The notes under the pieces were generated by a model. It was not told the origin of the DNA. It searched no databases and saw nothing but the letters and a program-made list of their open reading frames with translations. The translations under genes and the position numbers were made by a program. Shown here piece after piece: positions 9,345 through 18,457 of a DNA stretch of 64,000 nt; position 1 is the first letter of the stretch, and every line of letters begins with the position of its first letter. The DNA comes from Sphingobacterium olei (GTDB lineage Bacteria; Bacteroidota; Bacteroidia; Sphingobacteriales; Sphingobacteriaceae): NCBI RefSeq assembly GCF_005048855.1, contig NZ_SUME01000010.1, forward strand, positions 90,289 through 154,288. The letters run 5' to 3'.

Positions 9345-9395
9345 AAAAAAATGAACTTTGCCTAACACTGTTAAATGATTTTATATATTTAAACA

Positions 9396-9995
9396 ATGGG
9401 CAGTAAAGAACGTATACAACGTCTAAAAGACGACAACAGAAATAAAATCCTCGATGCCTCTCTTCAGATTGTTAAAGAAGAGGGATGGCAGGCTTTGAGT
9501 ATGCGTAAGATAGCGGATATTATCGAATATACTGCACCCATGATTTATGAATATTTTGCTAATAAAGAGGCGATCTTAACAGAACTTGCCAATCAAGGAT
9601 ATCTACTACTTGCTAAAAAGGTGAAAAATGCCAAGGATGAAACAACAGATTTGGAAAAACAATTAGAAGCAATGTGGTTCAGCTATTGGGATTTTGCTTT
9701 TGAAGAAAGAGAACTTTACCAACTTATGTTTGGTGTGGGAACCGCTTGTTGCGGACTGGAAAAGACTTATACATGTGTCGAATCCCATGGTAAAATTATT
9801 AGTGATGTTATCCGCGAAGTAATGAAGGACCAACAACCGTCCGAAGAATTGGTCTGCCGAAAATACTTCACCTATTGGTCAGTTATTCACGGACTTATTT
9901 CGATCAACTTGGTCAACCAAGGCAACGGTGATGTTACCAATCAACAAGTGCTTAAAGATGCCATTTACGGTATCACCAGATCCCTAACCGGGTAA
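9396..9995 (+). CDS. TetR/AcrR family transcriptional regulator
   Basis: 199 residues. The N-terminal helix-turn-helix spans about residues 12-60 (NKILDASLQIVKEEGWQALS, then MRKIADIIEYTAPMIYEYFA with NKEAIL), classic for TetR. The C-terminal ligand domain contains a CC pair (TACCGLEKTYTC). It is followed by the adaptor, permease and outer-membrane factor genes of an RND pump on the same strand, so it most likely represses them and itself. The palindromes at 9305 and 10030 support this. The inducer is unknown. Confidence 0.92.
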   Translation: MGSKERIQRLKDDNRNKILDASLQIVKEEGWQALSMRKIADIIEYTAPMIYEYFANKEAILTELANQGYLLLAKKVKNAKDETTDLEKQLEAMWFSYWDFAFEERELYQLMFGVGTACCGLEKTYTCVESHGKIISDVIREVMKDQQPSEELVCRKYFTYWSVIHGLISINLVNQGNGDVTNQQVLKDAIYGITRSLTG

Positions 9996-10029
9996 ATTTT
10001 TTTGTCTGTAATAATACATTGTTAGACTA

Positions 10030-10044
10030 TTTAACGATGTTAAA
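10030..10044. promoter_or_regulatory. Palindrome before the efflux operon, candidate TetR operator
   Basis: TTTAAC-GAT-GTTAAA is a perfect 6+6 inverted repeat in the 114-bp gap between the TetR gene and the adaptor gene. A second short palindrome, TCATTAAATGA, lies at 10095-10105 just before the adaptor start and resembles the arms of the 9305 site. Confidence 0.4.
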
Positions 10045-10109
10045 TACGTAATACTACAATACACACATTATAATTTTTCTCAACACATAAAAAATCATTA
10101 AATGATCTC

Positions 10110-11279
10110 ATGGAAACATTAACGCAACAACTTAACACTGTTAAACAATTTAATATTGTAAAAATTAGTTATTTCTTATCCGCTGTATTGCTCTATAGTT
10201 GTTCTACAGGTACGAGTAAGCCAGTGGAACTTCCTTCTCCAAGTTTGCCCGTGATGACGGTCGAGAGCGTAGATGAAACACTTTATCGGGAATATCCTGC
10301 ATCTATAGAAGCTTTGGCTAATATTGAAATCCGACCACAGGTAAATGGTACACTGGAGCGTATCTACATCGATGAGGGGGCAAAAGTCAGCAAAGGACAA
10401 CCTCTTTTCAAGATTAATGATCAAGCCTATCAAGAGCAATTGAATCAAGCAAACGCCAATCTGCAGGCGGCAAAAGCTGCGCTAGAAAATGCAGAACTAG
10501 AAGTAGAAAAAAAGACACGCTTAGTTAACAACAAAGTATTAACAGATTTTCAACTACAGACAGCTGTTAGTAGTCGAAACGCTGCAAAGGCAAGCGTACA
10601 GCAAGCGTTGTCTGCCGTAGAATCGGCTAAGATTAATCTCGGGTATACGCTTATAAAAGCTACTGTAGACGGATATATCGGCCGTTTGCAGAAAAAACAA
10701 GGAAGCCTAGTTGCTCCTACTGATCAAGAAGCACTTACGGAGTTATCCAATGTAAAAGAGTTACACGTTTATTTTTCTTTAGGTGAAAATGATTTCATTG
10801 ATTTTAAAAATAATGTCCAAGGAGCTAGCATAGAGCAGAAACTCAATAATCTTCCGCCAATAACATTGGCTCTATCGGATCAGAGTATTTATGAGCACGA
10901 AGGTAGAATTGATATGGTAGATGGTCAATTTGACAAAAACACCGGTTCGATAACGCTTAGAGCTACATTTCGTAACCCCGAGGGTATATTACGTAGCGGC
11001 AATACCGGAAAAATTAGAATTGAAAAGAAATATAGTCAGACACTTCTTATTCCTCAGGTGGCAACTGTAGAAATGCAGGATAAAATATTCGTCTATACGG
11101 TAGATAAGGAACACAAAGTTAGTCAGCAGCCTATAGAAATTATCGGTAAAAGTGGAGCGAACTACTTGGTGAAGAGTGGCATAAAACAAGGGGATAAAAT
11201 TGTGTACAAAGGCATCGATCTCTTGCAAGATGGACAGCTTATTACTCCTCAGTTAGTATCAAAAGATAGCATCAATTAA
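10110..11279 (+). CDS. RND efflux pump periplasmic adaptor (membrane fusion lipoprotein)
   Basis: 389 residues. AcrA/MexA-type adaptor that joins the inner-membrane pump to the outer-membrane channel. A lipobox (LLYSC at about residue 31) follows an unusually long n-region, so it is a lipoprotein. Visible: a biotinyl/lipoyl-like half motif IEIRPQVNGTLERIYIDEGA (about 70-90), a coiled-coil hairpin (about 105-165, ANANLQAAKAALENAELEVE), the second lipoyl half with LIKATVDGYIGRL, and the beta-barrel/MP domain. It lies 23 bp before the permease gene, as expected for one operon. Confidence 0.93.
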   Translation: METLTQQLNTVKQFNIVKISYFLSAVLLYSCSTGTSKPVELPSPSLPVMTVESVDETLYREYPASIEALANIEIRPQVNGTLERIYIDEGAKVSKGQPLFKINDQAYQEQLNQANANLQAAKAALENAELEVEKKTRLVNNKVLTDFQLQTAVSSRNAAKASVQQALSAVESAKINLGYTLIKATVDGYIGRLQKKQGSLVAPTDQEALTELSNVKELHVYFSLGENDFIDFKNNVQGASIEQKLNNLPPITLALSDQSIYEHEGRIDMVDGQFDKNTGSITLRATFRNPEGILRSGNTGKIRIEKKYSQTLLIPQVATVEMQDKIFVYTVDKEHKVSQQPIEIIGKSGANYLVKSGIKQGDKIVYKGIDLLQDGQLITPQLVSKDSIN

Positions 11280-11302
11280 TATACTATAAGGTTAGACATA
11301 AA

Positions 11303-14300
11303 ATGCTTAAAAAATTTATAGAAAGGCCCGTACTGGCTACCGTTATTTCGATACTGCTGGTTATTTTGGGGATCATCGGGATCTTGAAATTACCGCTACA
11401 ACAATTCCCTGATATTGCCCCTCCTGCAGTACAAGTAACTGCCTTATATCCGGGTGCTAACGCTGAAACCGTATTACGCGCAGTCGCCCCATCATTAGAA
11501 GAATCTATAAATGGGGTTGAGAACATGAGTTACATGAGCTCAACAGCTAGTAATGACGGATCCTTAATGATCACAGTATATTTTAAATTAGGAACAGATC
11601 CTGATCAAGCTGCTGTCAATGTTCAGAATCGTGTTTCCCAGGCAACGAGTCAGCTTCCAGCGGAGGTTATTCAAGCGGGTATCACTACAGCAAAGCAACA
11701 GAACAGCTTGATCATGGTTTTGGATCTGTATACAGAGGATGAAGGGAAGTATGATCAAACTTTTATCACGAATTATGCGCAAATTAATATTATCCCAGAG
11801 CTTAAACGGATCTCGGGTGTAGGACAAGCCGTTGCATTTGGTGGTAGCAAAGATTATTCTATGCGGGTGTGGCTCAACCCTAATCAAATGGCCACTTATA
11901 AACTTACCCCAGCAGAGGTGATGGCGGCTATTCAGGATAAGAATGTAGAAGCTGCGCCAGGAAAATTTGGAGAAAGTAGCACAGAAGCATTTGAATTTGT
12001 TATTAAATACAAAGGAAAATTAAATCAACCAAGTGACTATGAAAATATCATCATCCGCTCAAATGTAGACGGTTCGATCTTAAGACTTAGGGATGTTGCA
12101 CGAGTAGAGCTTGGTTCCTACACATACGCAAGTCACACCCGTATAAACGGCAAAGCAGGACTTAATATTGGGGTCATGCAACTCGCAGGCTCTAATGCGA
12201 ATGAAATCCAGATAGCTATCCAGGAATTTATGGAAAAAGCGTCGCTCAGTTTTCCTAAAGGAGTTAAATATCTGGTATTGTATAATACTAAGGATGCCCT
12301 AGATCAATCTATTGATCAAGTAAAGCATACGCTTGTGGAAGCATTCATTCTGGTATTTCTGGTTGTATTTCTATTTCTTCAAGATTTTAGATCCACCCTT
12401 ATTCCGGCAATTGCTGTTCCCGTCGCCATCATTGGTACGTTCTTTTTTATGCAGCTTTTTGGATTCTCGATCAATTTGTTAACTCTATTCGCACTTGTTC
12501 TCGCTATAGGTATAGTAGTTGATGATGCCATTGTGGTCGTTGAAGCGGTGCATTCTAAAATGGAACATGATCACCTCCCACCTAAGTTAGCCACTACATC
12601 CGCTATGAGTGAGATCACAGGAGCAATTATCTCCATCACGCTAGTCATGTCTGCGGTATTTTTACCTATTGGGTTTATGGAAGGATCTACAGGCGTATTT
12701 TATAGGCAGTTTGCATTTACGTTGGCTATAGCGATAGTTATCTCCGCAATTAATGCGTTGACACTTAGTCCGGCACTCTGCGCGTTATTTCTTAAATCTT
12801 CACATCATGGTGGAGCAACAGGTAAAGAAATAGGTTTTAAAGAAAAGTTTTTCACCGGATTCAATGTCGGTTTCGATCGACTTACTAAAAACTATCTGGG
12901 CAGTCTTAAATTTTTGATTCGCTACAAATGGGTGGCATTGTCGGGTTTGGCCTTGGTACTTATTCTTAGCATATTTATGATCCGAAAAACACCAACAGGA
13001 TTTATTCCGTCAGAGGATCAGGGATTTATTGCAATTTCACTTTCCATGCCTGCTGGAGCATCGTTGGATCGAACTTCTGAGGCGCTACGAGAGGCTGAGA
13101 GACAGTTACAAACAGCCCCATTTACGAAAACTTTGAATGTGCTCGCTGGGTTCAATATTCTGACCCAGTCAACAAGTCCGTCTGCGGGTGTAGCCTTCAT
13201 CTTGCTCAAACCGCATAAAGAACGGGGTGACATTAAAGATATTAATACCATCATGGGGGATGTGAATCAAAAATTAGCAAATATAAAGGGTGCAAATTTC
13301 TTTGTGTTTACTTTTCCTACTGTTCCTGGTTTTAGTAACGTAGATGGATTAGACATGGTTTTACAAGATCGTACGGGTGGGCAATTGGGTAAATTCAGTG
13401 AAATCGGTCAGGGATTTATCGGACAACTGATGCAGCGTCCCGAAATTCAAATGGCATTTACAACGTTCAAAGCTGATTACCCACAATACGAACTTCAGGT
13501 AGATGACATTAAGGCGGAACAACTTGGAGTGAATACAAAAGATATATTACAGACGATGCAAGCCTATTTTGGTAGCGCCCAGGCGTCCGATTTTAATCGA
13601 TTTGGAAAGTATTACCGAGTGATGGTACAAGCTGATATTGCAGATCGTACCGAACCATCATCTATGGATGGCATCTATGTAAAGAACAGGTCTGGCGATA
13701 TGGTTCCGATCAACACCCTTGTCAAATTGGATAGAGTATACGGTCCCGAAACAGCTTCTCGTTACAACCTCTTTAATTCTATCGGCATCAACGCGATTCC
13801 CAACCCTGGGTTTAGTTCCGGAGATGCAATTCGTGCCGTTGAAGAGGTTGCGAGTCAGCATTTACCTACCGGCTATACATATGAATTTTCAGGTATGACA
13901 AAAGAAGAAATTGTGTCGGGAGGTCAGTCCACCCTGATCTTTATCCTTTGTTTGATTTTTGTATATTTCTTACTGGCAGCACAATATGAAAGTTATATTA
14001 TACCACTCGCAGTCGTTCTTTCCATTCCAACAGGAATATTCGGCGTATTCGCTGCCATTGGACTGACCGGAATCTCCAATAATATCTACGTACAAGTAGC
14101 ACTTGTCATGCTGATTGGATTATTGGCCAAGAATGCTATTCTTATCGTCGAATTTGCTATTCAAAGACGCAAACGCGGGGAATCAATCTCAAATGCGGCG
14201 CTTGAAGCCGCTAAGCTTAGATTGAGGCCTATCATTATGACATCTTTGGCATTTATCGTAGGGATGATACCAATGATGGGAGCAGTGGGGCCATCTGCTC

Positions 14301-14509
14301 AAGGTAATCATTCGATCAGTATAGCGGCAGCGGGTGGTATGCTATCTGGAGTTGTATTGGGGTTATTTATTATTCCTATACTTTTTATCATATTTCAGTA
14401 TTTACACGAAAAAATATCAAAATCGTCTTCCAAAGAACAGCATATACCGTTGGCTCCGAGAGCACGTCAGGAATTTGAGACAACATCTGTTCAGACCTAC
14501 ACCGAGTGA
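11303..14509 (+). CDS. RND (HAE1) multidrug efflux permease, AcrB-like
   Basis: 1068 residues, full length for AcrB-type pumps. Twelve membrane helices are recognisable in two repeats. The proton-relay aspartates fall at D407 and D408 in IGIVVDDAIVVVEAVH, exactly as in AcrB. Other signatures: FIERPVLATVISILLVILG at the start, GFMEGSTGVFYRQFAFTLAI, and LIGLLAKNAILIVEFA in TM10. It exports hydrophobic compounds using the proton gradient, with the adjacent adaptor and the outer-membrane factor. The downstream gene begins 25 bp after the stop. Confidence 0.96.
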   Translation: MLKKFIERPVLATVISILLVILGIIGILKLPLQQFPDIAPPAVQVTALYPGANAETVLRAVAPSLEESINGVENMSYMSSTASNDGSLMITVYFKLGTDPDQAAVNVQNRVSQATSQLPAEVIQAGITTAKQQNSLIMVLDLYTEDEGKYDQTFITNYAQINIIPELKRISGVGQAVAFGGSKDYSMRVWLNPNQMATYKLTPAEVMAAIQDKNVEAAPGKFGESSTEAFEFVIKYKGKLNQPSDYENIIIRSNVDGSILRLRDVARVELGSYTYASHTRINGKAGLNIGVMQLAGSNANEIQIAIQEFMEKASLSFPKGVKYLVLYNTKDALDQSIDQVKHTLVEAFILVFLVVFLFLQDFRSTLIPAIAVPVAIIGTFFFMQLFGFSINLLTLFALVLAIGIVVDDAIVVVEAVHSKMEHDHLPPKLATTSAMSEITGAIISITLVMSAVFLPIGFMEGSTGVFYRQFAFTLAIAIVISAINALTLSPALCALFLKSSHHGGATGKEIGFKEKFFTGFNVGFDRLTKNYLGSLKFLIRYKWVALSGLALVLILSIFMIRKTPTGFIPSEDQGFIAISLSMPAGASLDRTSEALREAERQLQTAPFTKTLNVLAGFNILTQSTSPSAGVAFILLKPHKERGDIKDINTIMGDVNQKLANIKGANFFVFTFPTVPGFSNVDGLDMVLQDRTGGQLGKFSEIGQGFIGQLMQRPEIQMAFTTFKADYPQYELQVDDIKAEQLGVNTKDILQTMQAYFGSAQASDFNRFGKYYRVMVQADIADRTEPSSMDGIYVKNRSGDMVPINTLVKLDRVYGPETASRYNLFNSIGINAIPNPGFSSGDAIRAVEEVASQHLPTGYTYEFSGMTKEEIVSGGQSTLIFILCLIFVYFLLAAQYESYIIPLAVVLSIPTGIFGVFAAIGLTGISNNIYVQVALVMLIGLLAKNAILIVEFAIQRRKRGESISNAALEAAKLRLRPIIMTSLAFIVGMIPMMGAVGPSAQGNHSISIAAAGGMLSGVVLGLFIIPILFIIFQYLHEKISKSSSKEQHIPLAPRARQEFETTSVQTYTE

Positions 14510-14534
14510 TACAACATTTTTAAAAAATACATTC

Positions 14535-15956
14535 ATGAGCATAAAAAATAACTTCAGTATTACATTATTTTTATCCTTGTCGTTAACGGCTTGCCAGACG
14601 CAACAGGTGGTAAATACATTACCTCCGGAGCTTCCTGATCAATATAGGGCGGGAGATAGCATGGAATCGGAAACCAATATGGCATCCATACCATGGCGCG
14701 ATTTTTTTCAGGACAGCCTATTAAAAGAGTTGATAGACATCGCAATAGATCAAAATGTTGATATGCAGCTCGCCATCAAAAATATAGAAGCTTCGCAATT
14801 AATGCTTCGTCGAGCTAAAGCCGCATATCTTCCAAACCTTCAATTCAAGGTAGCCGCTAATAGTACCAATCCTTCTAATAACAGCATGAGTGGACTAAGC
14901 CTTGGCGAATTTTTAGGACAAAATCATGTAGAAGACTATACTGCGGCGCTTTCCCTTTCATGGGAAGCAGATATTTGGGGAAAGATTAAAAATCAAAAAG
15001 CAGCTGCATTAGCATCTTACCTTCAAACTGAGGAAGTAAGGAAAGCAGTACAGACACAGCTTGTTGCACAAGTCGCACAGGGTTATTACCAGCTTCTTAT
15101 GCTTCACCAGCTTCACGATATTGCCCGACAAAATCTAAACCTGAGTGATAGTACCCTCCGCATTGTGCAACATCAATATGAGGTCGGTGATATCAGTCTA
15201 CTTGCGGTAGAGCAAGTTGCAGCTCAAAAATTAGCAGCCGCATCTTTGATGCCCGATTTTGAACAGCAGATTCAGATTCAGGAAAATGCTATCCAAATTC
15301 TCAGTGGAAGATTGCCGCAGGGAATCCGTACCATGGGAACGCTGAATACGATTGTTTTACCTTCTTACGTGGATGTTGGTATACCTGCAGAACTATTGAG
15401 TAAAAGACCTGATGTTAAGCAGGCTGAGCTTGTTGTTACTGCAGCACATGCATATCAACAGTCCGCAAAAGCTAAAATGTATCCCTCGCTAGTGATAAGC
15501 GCGGAAGCAGGTGTCAATGCACTCAAAGCCAGCAATTGGTTCAATATACCAGCCTCTGTATTTGGCGCCGTAGCAGGCAGTATTACACAACCGGTCTTGC
15601 AACGTAGGGAATTGAAAACGCAATATGAAATCGCTCGTGTTGAGCAAGAAAAAAGCGTCATTGTATTTAGACAATCTGTTATTAACGCTGTAGGAGAAGT
15701 TTCTGACGCACTGATTTCCATTCAAAAACTGAAACAAAAACAACAAATTGCCCAGGATAGAACAAATCGATTAAAGAATGCCATACAACATGCCGATCTA
15801 CTTTTTGAAACAGGGATGGCTACATACCTGGAAGTAATTACGGCGCAAAGCAATGTTCTTCAAAGCGAATTAGAGCTTACACAGATTAAGAAAGCGGAAT
15901 TATCCGCAGTAGTGAATCTTTACAGATCGTTAGGCGGTGGTTGGTCTGCTTTCTAA
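14535..15956 (+). CDS. Efflux outer-membrane factor (TolC/OprM-type lipoprotein)
   Basis: 473 residues from the ATG at 14535. This start puts a lipoprotein signal (ITLFLSLSLTACQTQ, Cys at about 17) right at the N-terminus, whereas the frame is open further upstream inside the permease gene. Two OEP repeats are visible: WRDFFQDSLLKELIDIAIDQ near the start, the coiled coils with ASLMPDFEQQIQIQENAIQI, and LLSKRPDVKQAELVVTAAHA (about 285). The C-terminal repeat has GMATYLEVITAQSNVLQSEL. It completes the tripartite pump with the two preceding genes. A convergent hairpin separates it from the SDR gene. Confidence 0.94.
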   Translation: MSIKNNFSITLFLSLSLTACQTQQVVNTLPPELPDQYRAGDSMESETNMASIPWRDFFQDSLLKELIDIAIDQNVDMQLAIKNIEASQLMLRRAKAAYLPNLQFKVAANSTNPSNNSMSGLSLGEFLGQNHVEDYTAALSLSWEADIWGKIKNQKAAALASYLQTEEVRKAVQTQLVAQVAQGYYQLLMLHQLHDIARQNLNLSDSTLRIVQHQYEVGDISLLAVEQVAAQKLAAASLMPDFEQQIQIQENAIQILSGRLPQGIRTMGTLNTIVLPSYVDVGIPAELLSKRPDVKQAELVVTAAHAYQQSAKAKMYPSLVISAEAGVNALKASNWFNIPASVFGAVAGSITQPVLQRRELKTQYEIARVEQEKSVIVFRQSVINAVGEVSDALISIQKLKQKQQIAQDRTNRLKNAIQHADLLFETGMATYLEVITAQSNVLQSELELTQIKKAELSAVVNLYRSLGGGWSAF

Positions 15957-15981
15957 GTGGTCCAGAAGAGATGACCAAGTT

Positions 15982-16029
15982 TTTGACAATGGGGGCCGAC
16001 GACCTTTTTTAGACGTCCCCATTGTCAAA
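15982..16029. terminator. Long inverted repeat between convergent genes, likely bidirectional terminator
   Basis: TTTGACAATGGGG (15982-15994) is repeated exactly in inverted form as CCCCATTGTCAAA (16017-16029). The loop is 22 bases and contains CCTTTTTTA. It lies exactly between the convergent outer-membrane factor gene and the SDR gene. Confidence 0.6.
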
Positions 16030-16038
16030 TTATTCAGA

Positions 16039-16806
16039 TTAAAGGTGGACCCCACCAGCCACTTCGATCCGCTGTCCGTTTATCCATTTGGAATCGTTGG
16101 AAACCAGAAAGGCGGCTACATGACCAATATCATCGGGTAAACCCACCCTACCCAAAGCAGTAACTCCTGCTATCATTGCATTTACATCTTTATTATCCCG
16201 CACAGCACCGCCACCGAAATCTGTTTCTATTGCCCCAGGAGCCAATGTATTTACACGGATACCTTTATCTCCTAAGAATTTTGCCTGATAGCGAGTAAGG
16301 GTTTCTACACCTCCTTTCATAACAGCATATGCGTCGTAACCGGTAGTGGTAAATCTTGCTAACCCTGACGAAATATTTACAATACTACCACCATTTGAAA
16401 TGAGTGGAAATAGTTTTTGTACTAAAAAGAACGGTGCTTTCAAATGCACATTTACCATTGCATCAAACTGTTCTTCAGTAGTGTTACTCATATCAGCGTG
16501 AATGCCAAACCCAGCATTGTTTATCAACGCATCAATGTACTGCGAATGGAATTCAGTTTCTAATAGGATTTTTAGATTCTCTACAAATAGATCGAATGTT
16601 TTGCTTTGCGAAACATCCAGTTGTAAAGCAAAAGCCTTGTTACCACCTGCTTTCATATCGGCTACAACCTTTTCCGCTTCAGCTTGTTGACTGTTGTAAG
16701 TAATGATCACATCAAAACCTTTTTTTGCAGTTTTCAAAGCCATATCTTTTCCCAATCCACGACTTCCTCCCGTAATAAGGACTAGTTTTTTTCTATTGTC
16801 TGACAT
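16039..16806 (-). CDS. Short-chain dehydrogenase/reductase (SDR)
   Basis: 255 residues from the ATG at 16806; the frame stays open 20 codons further, but the glycine-rich motif (LVLITGGSRGLGKD) then sits too far in. Classical SDR: TGxxxGxG near the N-terminus, NNAG (INNAGFGIHAD), the active-site Ser (NISSG), YxxxK (YDAYAVMK) and the PG segment NTLAPGAIETDFGG. It uses NAD(P)H to reduce or oxidise an unknown alcohol or ketone. The AraC-type regulator lies just upstream on the same strand and may control it. Confidence 0.93.
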   Translation of the reverse strand: MSDNRKKLVLITGGSRGLGKDMALKTAKKGFDVIITYNSQQAEAEKVVADMKAGGNKAFALQLDVSQSKTFDLFVENLKILLETEFHSQYIDALINNAGFGIHADMSNTTEEQFDAMVNVHLKAPFFLVQKLFPLISNGGSIVNISSGLARFTTTGYDAYAVMKGGVETLTRYQAKFLGDKGIRVNTLAPGAIETDFGGGAVRDNKDVNAMIAGVTALGRVGLPDDIGHVAAFLVSNDSKWINGQRIEVAGGVHL

Positions 16807-16958
16807 TTTTTTCGTTTTAAAATTTATAATACAAATGTCGTGACTAGTTAATAAAGGTAGTTGCAAAATTCAATGGATTAGTTGCGAAAATCAAATATTG
16901 TATTCTTGCTAAAGCTACCGGGTTAATAGAACTGGTTGATTTATCTAATTATTGCGCT

Positions 16959-17912
16959 TTAATCCATTACATCTCTATACGACAGTGGCGATATGTTCGT
17001 GTTCTTTTTAAAGAAATTTGAAAAATGAGCCACTTCTTCAAATCCCAATCCGTAAGCGATTTCGGAAATATTCCATGGTGTTTGCTTCAATAAGATTCGT
17101 GCCTCCTGCAGTATTCTTGCTTTTATAATTTCGGTGGTGGTTTTTCCTGTTCGTTCTTTTAATACTTTATTTAGATGATTTACATGTACTCCAAGCGTTT
17201 GTGCATAGTCTATCGCCGACTTTAATCGTATGCTTTGCGAGGGCGACGAGATAGGAAATTGTCTCTCCAACAATTCAATAAAAAGAGTTGAAATTCTTGC
17301 AGATGCATCAATACTACTTGAGACACTTTCAAGGGGTGTGAGCTTTTGACCGTAGTGAATTAGTTCCATCACATAGTTACGGAGGAGGTCATATTTATAG
17401 ATGTAATCGGAATTGATTTCCTGATGCATTTTCTCGAAAACAAGCTTTACCTCTTTAGACTGATTAGCAGCTATGCGATAGATGAATTCCCCATTGAGTT
17501 GAAAAATAGGTAACTCGTCTATATGCATTCCGCTATTAGCCTTAGCCAAAAAATCTTTGGTAAATACACAAAAATGACCAGCTTGATTTACTTCTTGAGG
17601 AACATAACGATACGGGATCCTTGGCGTAGCAAATAGCAAGGCATAGTCATCTATGGTAATTACCTTGTCGGCATATTCCACTGTATTTTTACCTTTTATT
17701 AAACTGATCTTATAGTACGTGCGTCTATTGTAAGGCATTGTCGGTTTTGTTGACGATGCATTTTTTCTATCATAGAGTGTTGCAATATCGAACACGTTAA
17801 AATGTCCGATATCTACATTGTTCTGATCTTTTAGATAACGCGCTATTTGAGGACAATATTCACCAAAAATGTCATTATAAAAATCTTGTATAGTAATCAG
17901 ATTTGTTTGCAT
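16959..17912 (-). CDS. AraC family transcriptional regulator
   Basis: 317 residues. The C-terminal double helix-turn-helix is clear: AIDYAQTLGVHVNHLNKVLK, ERTGKTTTEIIKARILQEAR, then WNISEIAYGLGFEEVAHFSN and FFKKNTNISPLSYR. The N-terminal ~180 residues are a cupin-like sensing part without a recognised ligand. The gene lies 152 bp upstream of the SDR gene on the same strand. A common arrangement is an AraC activator controlling an adjacent oxidoreductase; that is inference here. Confidence 0.93.
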   Translation of the reverse strand: MQTNLITIQDFYNDIFGEYCPQIARYLKDQNNVDIGHFNVFDIATLYDRKNASSTKPTMPYNRRTYYKISLIKGKNTVEYADKVITIDDYALLFATPRIPYRYVPQEVNQAGHFCVFTKDFLAKANSGMHIDELPIFQLNGEFIYRIAANQSKEVKLVFEKMHQEINSDYIYKYDLLRNYVMELIHYGQKLTPLESVSSSIDASARISTLFIELLERQFPISSPSQSIRLKSAIDYAQTLGVHVNHLNKVLKERTGKTTTEIIKARILQEARILLKQTPWNISEIAYGLGFEEVAHFSNFFKKNTNISPLSYRDVMD

Positions 17913-18223
17913 AATTTGTAAAATTCAAACTTAGATAAATTTTCCTTTCGGCGCAATTATAATCGCGTTTTGATATAAAGGCAAATTATTCATAAGTATA
18001 TGCTCAGAATGCATGAATGAGCGCTACGCGGTTTTCGGTTTCTCCTCAACCTTTGAAAACTTATTTATGGAGGAATTATAAAGAAATAATGGAACTATTC
18101 AAAAATCGTTTTGCAATAGGTATAAATCATAAATATTCCACTGACGTCGATGATATATAATACGAAGCTGCATCCTAAAACAATTATGCTGAATTCGTTG
18201 TTCTGACTTTAAAATCATTCATC
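17913..18223. other. Intergenic region between divergent units
   Basis: This 311-bp AT-rich stretch separates the minus-strand AraC gene from the plus-strand pterin dehydratase gene and must hold both promoters. No convincing gene, RNA or repeat was seen; the longest reading frame with an ATG here (at about 18090) is about 24 codons. Confidence 0.5.
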
Positions 18224-18457
18224 ATGTGGAACGAGTCGGATAATAAATTATACAGGTGTTTTACCTTCAGCGATTTTTCGGAAGCTTTCGCTTTTATGGT
18301 ACGTGTAGCGATTCTCGCAGAATCGCAAAATCACCATCCTACCTGGAAAAATGAATACAATAAAGTAGAGATTTGGTTGACTACACACGACGCAGGCAAC
18401 CGAGTAACAAATAAGGATCAAAAATTAGCAGAATCGATAAACAGGTTATTGTCATGA
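18224..18457 (+). CDS. 4a-hydroxytetrahydrobiopterin dehydratase (pterin-4-alpha-carbinolamine dehydratase)
   Basis: 77 residues, slightly short for the family but complete. The signature ESQNHHPTWKNEYNKVEIWL carries the catalytic HH pair and conserved Pro/Trp; FTFSDFSEAFAFMVRVAILA precedes it and THDAGNRVTNKDQKLA follows. The enzyme dehydrates the pterin carbinolamine formed by aromatic amino acid hydroxylases. No hydroxylase gene is in the window. The stop overlaps the next start by four bases (ATGA), so the two genes are translationally coupled. Confidence 0.9.
   Translation: MWNESDNKLYRCFTFSDFSEAFAFMVRVAILAESQNHHPTWKNEYNKVEIWLTTHDAGNRVTNKDQKLAESINRLLS

Noticed and set aside
14334..14534. 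N-terminal extension of the outer-membrane factor
   Set aside because: It overlaps the permease gene and would bury the lipoprotein signal that begins at the ATG at 14535.
18090..18165. Short frame starting ATGGAACTATTC between AraC and the pterin dehydratase
   Set aside because: Only about 24 codons, no promoter, terminator or conserved feature.
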